Positions 44,572-56,769 of a stretch of DNA of 64,000 nucleotides are shown in pieces; position 1 is the stretch's first letter, and the number at the start of each line of letters is the position of its first letter. The notes beneath the pieces were generated by a model. The model ran no database searches, had not been told where the DNA came from, and was given only the letters and a program-made list of their open reading frames with translations. A program made the translations under genes and the position numbers. Location: contig NC_135030.1 of NCBI RefSeq assembly GCF_051020955.1, forward strand, positions 2,532,501 through 2,596,500, written 5' to 3'. The stretch is from Megalopta genalis (lineage: Eukaryota > Arthropoda > Insecta > Hymenoptera > Halictidae).

Positions 44572-46563
44572 ATCTATATATATAGATAGATAGATAGATA
44601 ATATATATAGATAAATATATATAAATAACATAAATATAGATAAATATAGATATAAATATAGAATAATCCACTAATAATCATTAACCCTTACTCGTCTCTC
44701 GTGTTAAAACCCATTGTGCTCAACAAATTTTTCTTAAACACTTTCATTGAATTTTCTTTCACTTAGATTCTTTTGCCGTATTTTTCACTGCGTGAATTTG
44801 AAAGTAAAAGCTAAAATAATCCATCTGGGACCGAAATTTCTTATACGAGCGTAAATAAATTTCTATAAACCACAACTAGCAAATATAAATCTGTAGATAC
44901 AATTGAACAATGAATTGGTAATTGAAACTTAAAAATTGAGATAACATTGACGTATAAAGTAAAAGGGGCAAAAAAATGATAATGCATATTGCATTCGAAT
45001 TTTTGCAACGTTCCGGCTAAATAAGGAATTAGATTAAAAAAACATGATAAATCAGTATGTAACTTCGAAGTTATCTTCAACTTTCATGGATTAAGCCGAT
45101 ATAACCTTATTAAAATTGTTGGAAAACGCGTTTGATAAAATTAATTGAAAATTGAAAAAATGCACAACGAATTTAGAAAACCATACTGGTAGTTCGTGCA
45201 GCAGGATAACCGATTTTGTTCATCGCAGACGCGTACACAAAACTTGAAATTTCGCATTAAAAAAATGAGACCTGGTTGCCGTAAATTGCATAATATATAT
45301 GAACGAATGTATGATAATATATATGGTCAAGGTTATGCATATACATAACCTTGACATAACCGATTTTTTCATCGCAGATGCATACACAAAACTTGAAATT
45401 TCACATAAAAAAAAATAAGTCCTGCTTGCCGTGAATTGCATAATAGGTGAACACAATCTCTGGAATTAACGCGAAATAATTTGCGATTTAGCGTGCCGAA
45501 GAATACAGAAATCAGGCATCCGCTTTAAGGCGACTCGTAGGTACGAATATACGTACAGTAGTTTTACATCTTCGAGGCTGTCAGCATCACATTGGTTTAT
45601 CGTCAACGAATATATTACGTCGCAGCTCGTCGTCAAATTTCATTCCCGCATCGCTCGATAGCCTGGGGCTCGGATGCAAATAGCGCGAAATATGATAAGA
45701 GGATAGATGGAAATACGAATTATAGATTCGACGAAATTTTATCGACATTTCGATAATCTAGTTAAGATTGTTACGATGAATAAATTGTAATAATATGTTT
45801 TTTTTGAATATTCGAATCGACGCTCAGATGGACAGATCATTTTTTCAACTATACGATTGACAATATATAAAATTAAATAATATATATAATAAATATATAT
45901 CTATATTTAATAAAAAAATAATAAATATAGATCTATATTTATTATATATATAATAATAAAATATAGATCTATATTTATTATATATATAATAATAAAATAT
46001 AGATAATAAATATAGATAATAAATATAGATAATAAATATAGATAGATATAATATATATAATAAATAATGTAATAATAAAATTAAAATAATAAAAATCTAG
46101 TCATAAGGCTAGACTGTGGATCTTATATCAAAAATGTCGAAATTGAGCGAATCAAATGCAAAGCAGTAAAAACATTTCAAGAATTTAGAAATGTTGTTGC
46201 ATTATTTTTCATCCATCAAAAATTGCTAAAAAGAGGAATAAATGTTTATATTGCTTCTACACTTTTGCAATGAATGGAGAGAATTTTTATTTACATAAAA
46301 ATCCACAGTCTACTTATGACTATTCTCAGCTTTCTTTATCAATTTTCCAAAACATATTTTTAAAGTATACATATATGTATATTTAAAATACTCTGTGTAG
46401 TTCTATATTAATCTATTTTGTTCTGTTTTTACGGTTTTAATAATATATAATAAATTTAATTTAAAGTTTTAACAATAAATTAGCAATTCATTTTCTTTAA
46501 CTTCCGAAGATTGAGAATTAAATGAACAGATTTCTCATTGTAAAACGAAAAAACACAAATACC
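44572..46563. other. No gene; AT-rich simple repeats
   Basis: GATA-like runs at 44580-44660 and 45890-46060 and frames below 80 codons. Holds the 150-bp duplication described separately. Confidence 0.5.
45205..45442. repeat. 150-bp-step duplication flanking a hairpin
   Basis: The block ATAACCGATTTTNTTCATCG...GCATAATA occurs at 45206 and 45356. Between them 45326-45355 is a perfect hairpin, GTCAAGGTTATG with its complement around a 6-base loop. Confidence 0.85.
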
Positions 46564-47165
46564 ATTAGACCAAGTTAATTTAAACATTTTGATGCATATC
46601 AAGAACCTGCGCACATCGCAAATGCATAAAAATCTGCGACCTAATTCTACCATTTGCACCTTCGACATTTTTTCACATGATGAAATAAGATATTCAAAGT
46701 AATCAAGTTCTTTTGTTCATACTTGTACAACAAAAGGAGATTCTAGTTGCTCATCGTTGATGAAGCTATTAGAACAAGTTAATTTATACATTCTGTTGCA
46801 TATCAAGAACCTGCGCACATCGCAAATGCATAAAAATCTGCGATCTAATTCTACCATTTGCACCTTCGACATTTTTTCACACGATGAAATAAGATATTCA
46901 AAGTAATCAAATTCTTTTGTTTATACTTGTACAACAAGAGGAAATTCTAGTTGCTCATCGTTGATGAAGCTATTAGACCAAGTTAATTTATACATTCTGT
47001 TGCATATCAAGAACCTGCGCACATCGCAAATGCATAAAAATCTGCGATCTAATTCTACCATTTGCACCTTCGACATTTTTTCACACGATGAAATAAGATA
47101 TTCGAAGTAATCAAGTTCTTTTGTTTATACTTGTACAACAAGAGGAGATTCTAGTTGTTAGAAGA
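46564..47165. repeat. 204-bp tandem repeat, 3 copies
   Basis: ATTAGANCAAGTTAATTTA starts at 46564, 46768 and 46972, an exact 204-bp step, with few differences between units. No protein similarity in the frames across it. Confidence 0.95.
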
Positions 47166-48085
47166 ATAAAGCTACAATATATAATAAAATAAAGCTATCG
47201 TGTAAAAAATGTGAAACGTTCGAAATCAGTCGAAACAAAAAATGTCTACAGAAATTCTTCCGAAGAAGAGATTCCTCCAGTGGATGACAACACGACGAAA
47301 ATAGGTCGAATAGTTACGAACGTGCCCGCAACGATGCGAAAAATGCGATGATCCGCGTGCCCCGATGGGATATTACTTTAACGAGGTTGCCGCACGGCCG
47401 TGAAAAAGCTCGGGAATATTTCCCGGCGACGTAATCGCGAAAATGTTTCGCGGTAGAACGAGTGTCGAGCAATTAAATATCGGGTTACCGTTCACGGAAC
47501 AGCTCGAAAAGTTCGCCGAGTCGCGCGCGACGCGCGAAAAAAGGTCTGGCGCGTGCGGCCGGATTGTCTCGGGGAAGAAGAACGTGCCCGGCACGAATCG
47601 GTATAATCCGAAAATAATTTCAATTTAACGGGCAAACTTGCGGGACACTAATTAAGGGAATCGCGGAAAGTTCGTCAAAACTCCGTATAATTAAATAGCG
47701 GCTCGTGCTCCGACCCTGTTCAAGAGAGAACCTTGCTCTGACCTCGACAACGATCAAAGTAAAACGACGATCCCGCGATATTACGCTGGAACGAGATAAA
47801 AGTAAAGCAAACGCGGTTCCGTACGGTCTCGGTACAATCGAGTGCATACAAGAAACGCGAAATCGTTTCGTTTCGATCGATAAACATCGGTGGAAAGTAA
47901 CCCAATGTGAAATGCCATTTTGCTTCTTCCATGTCGTTATTACGAAACTATCGCAACAAATGAAAGGTTTTTACGGGTATTCGATCTTGAGCAATTTTTA
48001 TTTGAAATGAAAATGAGAAACAATTGTTTCTTTGCTGTTATTATCAACTGTTTATTTTCAGTGCTGTTGTTTGAAGATATAAATA
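47166..48085. other. No gene; moderately GC-rich 47300-47850
   Basis: Open on both strands (up to 101 codons at 47705-48010), unrecognised. Confidence 0.45.
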
Positions 48086-48345
48086 CGGTCATTTCTTCCG
48101 AATTCGCGCGGAGATACGATTATTCTGCTGCTCGTTTTTATAGTTACCGATTGTCAACGACTATAAAAACGAAATGCAAGGCTGGAATAATCGTATCTCC
48201 TCTTCCTAAATTGTCCAGTTTTGTGCGCAATCTGAGCGCGAATTGGACAGAAATTACAGGTGATATCGATCCATTCGAAATACAGTAAATTCTCCCCAAT
48301 TTTCCTTCAGCTTGTGCAGAAAACTGGATAATTTGGGAAGACGAG
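48086..48345. mobile_element. Two adjacent CAGTAA-type MITE copies
   Basis: 48086 to about 48259 is a palindromic copy whose left arm has an internal deletion (GCGCGGAGATACG) but keeps the hairpin centre and right terminus. At 48283 a second copy begins (CAGTAAATTCTCCCCAATTT) and ends after one arm. Confidence 0.75.
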
Positions 48346-48930
48346 GTTTATTTCGCCATTTTTTATTTCAATTATGGCAAAAGATAGAATTCACAAAATA
48401 ATATTTGCAACGAGAAAATTTTACTTTGAGAGACCTTCGTATCAATTTGCTTTAAACGATTTCATTCAACGAAATCTTTACAGCAATTTGCTTCGAGCGA
48501 AATCCTTGTCTGAAAAGGCTTATCTTGAGAAGATTTTTTGTCGGAGTACATCTCTAATATTGTCGCAAAAAAAAAAAATCGTTCCACCGGTGCAGAAGAC
48601 GAAAGAGAGATGTCATTATTCAGAAAGATAACGTTTTCTTAATCTAACCTTTTCCTAACCTAATCCCGATTAGATCTTCCCAACGTTCTTAATTTTCACG
48701 TAATAGCTTATTTTTGTTAAAAATTGGACTTCTTTACAAAAATTCGAATTTTTCGAAAACTATGGATGATATAGCAAATTCGTTTTCCGATTCCTGTTTG
48801 GGAAACGACGCTCTACAAGAATCGCTTATTGGTTATTACCAAAAAAAAAAATCATGTTGAACAATGTAATTTTTTCAAGTAATTATGAAACAAAATTATA
48901 TGTTACTTGAAATAATATTTGAAATAATGT
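48346..48930. other. No gene seen
   Basis: AT-rich; an 85-codon frame at 48374-48631 is unrecognised. Confidence 0.45.
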
Positions 48931-49410
48931 GTTGAATAATATTTCGAACAACTAACGTTATAAAGAATTGTCAATATCACAGTGACTTTAAAAAAATAGT
49001 AAAGTGCATTCTCTATGGAATGATGTGTTGAATAATATTTCAAACAACTAACATTATAAAGAATTGTCAATATCACAGTGATTTTAAAAAAATAGTAAAG
49101 TGCATTCTGTATGGAATGATGTGTTGAATAATATTTCAAACAACTAACATTATACAGAATTGTCAATATCACAGTGATTTTTAAAAAAATAGTAAAGCGC
49201 ATTCTCTATGGAATAATGTGTTGAATAATATTTCAAACAACTAACATTATACAGAATTGTCAATATCACAGTGATTTTTAAAAAAATAGTAAAGCGCATT
49301 CTCTATGGAATAATGTGTTGAATAATATTTGAAACAACTAACATTATAAAGAATTGTCAATATCACAGTGATTTAAAAAAAAAAATAGTAAAGCGCATTT
49401 TCTATGGAAT
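48931..49410. repeat. 96/97-bp tandem repeat, 5 copies
   Basis: GTTGAATAATATTT starts at 48931, 49027, 49123, 49220 and 49317. The first units are 96 bp, a multiple of three, which gives a repeated minus-strand frame (48903-49202). The later units are 97 bp and break it. Confidence 0.95.
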
Positions 49411-51656
49411 TGGTTTAACGCAAATAGAGAATAAAGGTAAAAATTCCTTTTCCGCAAGAGTATAGTTAGAGAGATGGTATAGTGCTCAGCATGTGCAGCA
49501 GTAAATCAATTTATTTAATAAATGTCCAGGACGTACTTTCATGGTCTCTATAACAGAGGAAAAAAGAATCCGAAATGATTTCGTCTTGATCAATCTAGCA
49601 GTCTAATTTAAGTATCTCATTTATCTTTAATATATATAAATATTAATTTATATATAAATATTAATTAATATAAATATTATCTTTAAGTATCTCATTTAAA
49701 CGCACGAGATACGCAAGTATCTCATTTCCTCGAATGCGAGGAAACGTGTAAATCAACAAAGTCTACTAGCATTTTTATTATATAGTAATTATATATATTT
49801 GTATTTTATATTATATAGTATAGTATATTTCTATTTTATATATTATATAAATCGTATATTTCTATTTATATTACATAGTAATTTCTTAGTTGACCCAGGT
49901 ACCTTTCCTTAAATTTTCTAATTTCTGTAAAATGACATTCGAAAATGAGAATTTGCACAATTATCCGCAGTCTAGAATCAGCTTTCCGATATTTGTGACA
50001 CATTTACGATCTCCCTTGTGTTTTAATATGGATTATTTTCAATTAATAGCTTTACACGGTCACCATCTTTCATAGGATTTCCATTCGAACGATTTACATA
50101 CCCGTGGGAATAATTATCGGCTGGAAATTTGGAAAATCATTTGTGAATAATTATCTTTACCTGCAGAACCATTTTCTAACTAAATTACACGAATGTTTCT
50201 TTGCTTTCGTGCGACCCTCATAATAATAAAATAACGTTAGACGTCGAAAGGGTACTTCACCGATTTCCCGATAATCAAATTTCCTCGCTTCTTTAACCTT
50301 TTAACAGGACGATTTTTCAATTAGGAACATTTGCGAAAGCTGCAAGACAAATAAGATTGGCGTAACAAAAATTCCATTGTAATCAACCTAAACATAATTT
50401 TTGTTTGTTAAACTAATAAGTAGAAAATAAAAAGATTCTGAATAGTAACAGCGAACACGAATGATGAGTTAACTCGACAACTACAGTCAAAAATTAATTG
50501 CTTTTTAATAATTAAAAATACTTCTTTTTAATGCTTAAAAATTGCGACACATAATTTTCTCGATTTTGAAGCAGGAACAAGAGAATAAAAAATATAATAT
50601 GTTTAGTACAAAATGTGTCTGACAGTACGATCAAATTATTGCCAATAAAGAATAGTTTGTAAAACTAACGTATTGCAGGCGAAAAATATCCAGCAGTTTC
50701 GGAAGGGATAAAAAGGTAATTTCTTCCCTATAATTAACGTTTTACGGTCCTATGACGAACTAGATTCAACATTCACTTTTGCTAATTGTTATTCGAATAA
50801 AATATTCGACTAAAAAGAATTCATTCGAATAACATGTATCACAAAAATATACAATATTTCTACAAATAAATTAAGGATCAGTTCGTTTTCAAATTTAACT
50901 CTACAAAATAATATGGAAGAAATAAATCGTTAAACTTTATATTCTATCATGTTTATTAAAATCGATTATTTTCTGTACAAATTCCTGTGTACGAATCAAT
51001 CCTTATTAAAATAAAATCTTATTCGGATAAATTTTGGTTGCATTGGATATTTATTCGACAGTGTCGAATAAAATTTGATAAAAACTTTGTAAAAAAAGAT
51101 CGACAAGTAGCGATTGAAAAATAAACGCATTGAAGAGTGAGAAATGTTCAAGAAGTAGATGCAACGAGTGCATCTACACCTTAGAAGCTTGCAGAAGAAC
51201 GCCGGTCTACTTCGCGAGAAACTCGTACACCTCGAAGTGTAGGGTCGCGCGCGGCGTGTTCAAGTGCATCGCGACGCCGACACCGACGCCGACGCCGACG
51301 CTCTCGCATCACCGAATGCCGATGTAACCGGGAAATTGCGAACTCGAGGAAGCTTCTTCATAGCCACGGCTCCGTGATGTTATTACCCGGCAGCTTCCCG
51401 GCAGGATGCGTGCAGCGAACATGAGGATAGAAGTTCCGGAATTCGCGTTCGTCGACGAAAGTAAAGCGGGACGGTCGGAAACACGCCGGCCGGGTTATCA
51501 GCAGTCGAAGAACAAAGCTCGCCAGAAGGTTCCAGGCAACCGGAACTCGGATGTTTATTGCTGTCTTTATATAGAACGCGATCGTCGAACAACACCTTGA
51601 ACTATTTTTCTTCGTAGCGGAGCTACGAAGTGCGAGTTTCGTTTCCGTTTGAATTT
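49411..51656. other. No gene supported; GC-rich 51160-51560
   Basis: AT-rich up to 51 kb. A CCGACG hexamer run lies at 51272-51301. Frames of 61-70 codons in the GC-rich part are unrecognised. Confidence 0.45.
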
Positions 51657-51779
51657 TTAACCTTTTAGGCCCGACGCGCCACTATAGTGGCTTCCGCGGA
51701 TGTCATCTTTCAGAACAACACGCCACTATAGTGGCTTTCGCGGATGTCATCTCTCTGGACGACGCGCCACTATAGTGGC
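51657..51779. repeat. 44-bp repeat with 14-bp perfect palindrome, 3 copies
   Basis: GCCACTATAGTGGC occurs at 51678, 51722 and 51766, exactly 44 bp apart; the sequence between is also similar (CGCGGATGTCATCT). The array follows TTAACCTTTTAGGCCCGACG, so it may be the end of a piggyBac-type MITE. No matching opposite end was found. Confidence 0.9.
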
Positions 51780-51870
51780 TTGCTCTGGTAGCTCATTCGC
51801 TCATCGTTTGAACCAAATAATCGTCTTCATATGCATTGTTTCACACTTCTTTTGTCTTCACATCGATTTA

Positions 51871-52790
51871 CTACTGTGATCAAAAAGTAAGGTGAATTTG
51901 TTTATAAAATGTAAATTCTTTGTTTATTCTTCCAAATCAATTTCATCCCCTTCAAAGTAATCCCCGTCCGATAAAACGCACTGTTTCCGACGCATTTTCC
52001 AGTCCTCGAAACAGTCGGAATAGTCTTTTTCCGGTATAGCCTTCAAGACCTTCTTCGATTCGGTTTTTATCTCCTCAATCGTATCAAAACGGCGTCCCCG
52101 CATTGGCTTTTTGAGTTTGCTGAATAACCAGAAGTCGCACGGAGCCAAATCAGGCGAATACGGTGGTTGCGGAACGATATGAGTCGAGTTTTTGGCAAAA
52201 AAGTCGCGAAGAACTAATGCAGTATGACATGGCACCAATCGAGACTTGACGCGTTTGAGACACAAAACATCCTTAAAAATGGTTTGGGCTGAACCAAATG
52301 ATATTCCAACACTATCAGCGAGGTCTCTTATTGTCAGTCGACGATTTTCAAGCACCAAATCTTCGATTTTTTGGACGTGGCCCTCGTCGGTAGACGTTGA
52401 TGGTCGTCCAGAGCGCGGTTCGTCTTCAACGCGTTCTCGGCCCGCTTTGAACTCGTTGTACCACTTATAAATGTTTTTTTGTGCCATAGTTTGATCACCA
52501 AAGGCCTTCCGCAACATTTTCAACGTGTCCGCACAAGAATATTCGTTCCGCAAACAAAATTTGATGCAAGTTCTTTGCTCAACAAAATCACCCATTGTAA
52601 AAATCGAAAAATTCACTTTTGGTCGTTTACTAAAACACGTGTAACTCGGAGATAATTAAACCTTTTAACAAACAGACGCTTGGCAATTGTTATAGACAGT
52701 CCTACCAACCTAGGAAAAAAACAATTGCCTGCCTTCCTAATGTCCGGGAGTTTTAAATGACAATTTCACCTTACTTTTTGATCACAGTAG
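51871..52790 (-). mobile_element. Family 1 mariner, 920-bp deletion derivative (copy E)
   Basis: TA at 51869-51870 and 52791-52792. Same length and joint as the others; inserted 91 bp beyond the 44-bp repeats. MITE P4 begins 12 bp past its 5' end. Confidence 0.95.
51924..52616 (-). CDS. Internally deleted mariner transposase (230 aa)
   Basis: Second intact copy of the fusion frame described at 9583-10275, read on the minus strand. The helix-turn-helix region, the SGRPS linker (69-73), the LVP/CHTALVL joint (about 129/130) and PCDFW with the third Asp (161) are all present. It differs from copy B at a few residues (for example VEQ for VEH, FGSAQTIFKDV for FGSVQTILKDD, WKMRRK for WKKRRK). The A-runs that break copies C and D have the ancestral lengths here. 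The alternative start MGDF is 21 bases downstream. No catalytic activity is expected. Confidence 0.85.
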   Translation of the reverse strand: MNFSIFTMGDFVEQRTCIKFCLRNEYSCADTLKMLRKAFGDQTMAQKNIYKWYNEFKAGRERVEDEPRSGRPSTSTDEGHVQKIEDLVLENRRLTIRDLADSVGISFGSAQTIFKDVLCLKRVKSRLVPCHTALVLRDFFAKNSTHIVPQPPYSPDLAPCDFWLFSKLKKPMRGRRFDTIEEIKTESKKVLKAIPEKDYSDCFEDWKMRRKQCVLSDGDYFEGDEIDLEE

Positions 52791-52802
52791 TACAACAGTC
52801 TA

Positions 52803-53168
52803 CAAGGTGTCCCAAAAATGTCTCGCAATACGGAAATGGCGGGTTCCTCGGATCATTTGAAGCAACTTCTTCCTTTACAAAAATGTTCTCCGAGGCACCG
52901 TTAACGAGTTATTAACGAAAAACAGTGACCAATAAGAATCGAGTACGGCTGACGCGAGGCGGCCCAGCCAACCAGCGCGCGAAGCCCAGTTCCGCTCATT
53001 GGCTCGATCGCCACGCGCCAGCCGAGCTCGCCTCTCATTGGTCACTGTTTTTCGTTAATAACTCGTTAACGGTGCGTCGGAGAAAATTTTTGTAAAGGAA
53101 AAAGTTGCTTCGAATGGCCTGAGGAACCCCGCCACTTTCGGATTGCGAGACATTCTTGGGACACCCTG
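52803..53168. mobile_element. Palindromic MITE P4 (366 bp)
   Basis: TA at 52801-52802 and 53169-53170; ends CAAGGTGTCCCAAAAATGTC and GACATTCTTGGGACACCCTG. Core close to P5. Confidence 0.9.
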
Positions 53169-54433
53169 TACGAGCCGCTCACTTTCCAAATCGATTAACT
53201 CCATAAAAGAGAAAATAGAGAAATGTGAGAAATTCCCTCTGAAATAAATATTGAAATAGACATTGTATAATGCATAAATACACATATAGTTTTCATATGA
53301 AGATACGTAGAATGAGTAAAATAGAATAGTCTTGGCGTAATTGTTATTGGTTAAAATAAATTATTTATTATTCGGCGAGCAAAAAAATTTTGTTGTTTAA
53401 TAGTGTCAATCTGTATTATTTGGGAACTATATTATAAATTTAAAAAGTTATAACTGTACCAAGTGCTTTGACACTTAAATTTAAATTATTTCAAACAGTG
53501 CAATTAATCGATTTGGTTTGTGAATGGCCCATATATCGCATTAACTGATTTCGATGAAGTCTTCAGTATGCATGTAAGTTACAATGCAAAGTTAAAAAAC
53601 ATGAGGTTTTTTTATTCCTTTTCTTTGTCATTGCAAGTAATAGCAAAATGAATGTTTTACACATTGTCTAATAAGCTACTCATTCTTTCATCTAAATGAA
53701 AATTCAGGTCATTTAGTCCAGTTTTAAAATAATTGTACCGTTTTTCAAGTTGTCTTAAATACACGGCGGCCACTGTATATCTTCCAAGGTTCATGCTTTT
53801 CGAAACCGTGAACGAAAATCACGTTTTTGTCGCTCTACAGGGACAGAGGTACCCATAAATGAGTTACCAATCCAACGTTCCACCGGAAACCGGAATTACG
53901 GAAGATTTTGCAGCGGTCCATGTCGTTCGAATTTTCCTCGTTCCCGAATTTCCGTGCTCCGCGAGCCGGCGCGCCGTCTAAAATACAACGAAGCGTCGCA
54001 TAAAATTTGCGCGAACAATTGGTCGGAAGCATTCCCCAAGCCTGGCGTACACTCGCGGACCGAACTCCAGACGAGACCGTGCGAAGGCCAATGCAATTAG
54101 CGTTCGTAATACGCACAATTTAGATGCATGCTCCTGCTGCGATTCGACGGTGCATACAGTTTTCCCTGCAGCTCCTGCGAATTCGATTTACGCGAGCTCT
54201 CGTGGTACTTACTTTGGGGAATACTGGCTCCGATACACAACGATGTTGATGCTACCTGTGAATATGCAACGTTGACAGCACGCGTGGACACAAGTTTCCC
54301 AAATGTAACTCTGCTTACAAGTACTATGACATTTGAATGACTGACAAGAAGAGGTCGCGATGCCTCGCAGTTCTTCATACTTCTCGGCATTAATTGAAAA
54401 TGAATGTCTCTGACACCGAGACTGGTTGTTATG
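53169..54433. other. No gene; Tc1-like end at 53775
   Basis: About 53500-53775 resembles the repeat ending at 56769 and ends in GGCCACTG followed by TA. 53830-54130 is GC-rich with overlapping frames of 66-120 codons, none recognised. Confidence 0.4.
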
Positions 54434-54799
54434 CAGGGTGTCCCGAAAATGTCTCGCAATCCGGAAATGGCGGGTTCCTCGGATCATTTGAAGCAACTTC
54501 TTTCTTTACAAAAATGTTCTCCGAGGCACCGTTAACGAGTTATCAACGAAAAACTAGTGACCAATAAGAATCGAGTACGGCTGACGCGAGGCGGCCCAGC
54601 CAACCAGCGCGCGAAGCCCAGTTCCGCTCATTGGCTCGGTCGCCTCGCGCCAGCCGAGCTCGCCTCTCATTGGTCACTGTTTTTCGTTAATAACTCGTTA
54701 ACGGTGCCTCGGAGAAAATTTTTGTAAAGGAAAAAGTTGCTTCGAATGACCCGAGGAACCCGCCACTTTCGGATTGCGAGACATTTTTGGGACATCCTG
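54434..54799. mobile_element. Palindromic MITE P5 (366 bp)
   Basis: Ends CAGGGTGTCCCGAAAATGTC and GACATTTTTGGGACATCCTG. Very similar to P4 through the core, in the same orientation. Confidence 0.9.
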
Positions 54800-55894
54800 T
54801 ATATAACGTCTATAGTTATGTTTTCAGTTCATTGAATATTTTCATATTATTTGATCATTCTTTTTACTGTCCGCGAACGTGTTATAAGAAGTCAAATAAC
54901 ATACACAGGGTAAAAAAGAGTATTGGCACACTTTTAAAACGCAACAACTTCTTCGAAACTAGACTAAATGACTTGAATCTCTTTGGGATATAAATAGAAG
55001 TATTATATTCAAACCTAATTAAGTCGTTTGACGTACGGCCCTTATCTGATAACTTAATGTTTATTTTAGTGTCTAATTGACAAAATTAAGAAAACAATGT
55101 GGAACAAATGAAAATTGAAATAAGTTCAAAATAAAATGATTAGCTCAAAATTGTTATTAGTAATGATTGAAATACTTTATTCAAAATCAGAGAAAAAGAT
55201 GTTTCTCAAAGATTTCTCGAGATTTAAGACATTTAAGAGACAAGCACGCCAAATTAACATTTCAAACATGGTAGTATATACTGTTACGAATATTAGTTTC
55301 TATTAAACTGCAGTGCAAGAATTGCTTAATAAATGTCTGCGTCGGTTTGTAGAATTTTTACAAAGAATAACCACTTGCATATTTTTAACGATTTCTTTTT
55401 TTTCACAGTATTATCCGATTACAGTAAATATCCTACGAGCACGATCTAAAAAAACAATTCACAGACCTTCGTGAGAACCGTACGGAGTCATTAAATTTCC
55501 ATTATAGCAATTTCTTTACAGCTATTACCGTTTTCAAGACATATAGAGGGGTAGAAAAACCTGAATGAGTTCTAAAGAGCTGCTTCCGCTTCAAAGAGCT
55601 TAAAAGTAGAAAAAGGAGGAACTTTCCAGGCATCTTCTCTAAATCCGAAAAGTTCTTGTAAGCTGAATAAACGTCCGAAATTTTCCGAAATCCTGTAAAG
55701 GGTTCCATTGAAATCATCGACTCCAGATTTGCTCGACAACCGTATTAAACCGACTACAATATTGACCGACATTGGAACATCGCTAATTCCGGTTCATATT
55801 AAGTCAGGGTCAATAGTTAACCAAGGCCCGACCTAGACCGATCTGCTCTAAAATTCCTCACGGCAGAGAAAAAATGCAAAACCCATGAACATAA
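54800..55894. other. No gene seen
   Basis: About 54905-55000 shares wording (CACACTTTTAAAACGCAACAA) with the 60.1- and 60.6-kb Tc1-like ends. The rest is AT-rich and unrecognised. Confidence 0.4.
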
Positions 55895-56060
55895 TACAAT
55901 AAATTCTTCCTAATCGACGCTCAGCTTATACACAAAAATGGGCAATTTGAGAAAATGAGGTAGAATTATTCGACACTTGTTTTTGTAGTTACCGATTGCC
56001 AATAACTATAAAAACAAGCCGCGAGGCTCGCATAATCGTATCTTCTCTTCCCAAATTGTG
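55895..56060. mobile_element. CAGTAA-type MITE, partial
   Basis: A left arm beginning CAATAAATTCTTCCTAATCG, the hairpin centre (AGTTACCGATTGCCAATAAC) and half of the right arm (ATAATCGTATCTTCTCTTCC). The right terminus is missing. Confidence 0.75.
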
Positions 56061-56089
56061 CTGCAATTTTGCTATTATTTGGAATTATA

Positions 56090-56769
56090 GAAAAAAATGA
56101 AAAACTCTCGTTTTGCAACTTTTTTATCTGACCTTGTAACGAAGATTTAAAAAAAATGCTTCTCGTAGATCTCGGTAACTTATATGCGTGCTGAAAATTT
56201 GATCGAAATCAGTTAACCAAGAGAGTCAAGCTACAGGCGTTGAAAGGTTTTAAAAAATTCAGATTTCTTACAATTTTTGATCAAAATCGTGACAAAACTG
56301 CTTTCGCGATCTTTAATTTGTTGTAACTCGTGACAACGTCAACCGATGTCGATAATATTTTCAACATGCATATAAATTACCGAGATCTACAAAAGACGTG
56401 TTTCAAATTTTCGTTATAGGCTCAGATAAAAAAAGTTAAAAGACGAGAGTTTTTTATTTTCTTCTTATCATTTAAAATAATAGCAAAGTTGAAAAAAAAC
56501 CATTTTGATTATTGTCTAGTATAGTATTAATTATTATATTATATTATATTATATTATATTATATTATATTATATTATATTATATTATATTATATTATATT
56601 ATATTATATTATATTATATTATATTATATTATATTATATTATATTATATTATATTATATTATATTATATCATTGTCTAATACAGTATTAGTCTATTTGTC
56701 TAGTATTAGTCCATTTTTAAAAAAGTTATTACATTTTAAAAGCTGTACGAACACTTTTGTGGGCCACTG
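56090..56769. mobile_element. Palindromic Tc1-like remnant with ATATT array
   Basis: 56090-56460 is an imperfect palindrome (GTAGATCTCGGTAACTTATA pairs with TATAAATTACCGAGATCTAC). The right end is CGAACACTTTTGTGGGCCACTG followed by TA. Related ends stand at 53775, 60137 and 60565. No transposase is left. The ATATT array lies inside. Confidence 0.6.
56530..56669. repeat. (ATATT)n pentanucleotide array
   Basis: About 28 units. The left flank (TTGATTATTGTCTAGTATAG) is the same as that of the array at 58876. Confidence 0.95.

Noticed and set aside
48903..49202. Repeat protein with TVILTILYNVSC units
   Set aside because: AT-rich 96-bp tandem repeat; the frame breaks where the unit becomes 97 bp.
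51657..51779. CRISPR-like array
   Set aside because: Eukaryotic context, only three units, and the supposed spacers are similar to each other; it is a simple tandem repeat.
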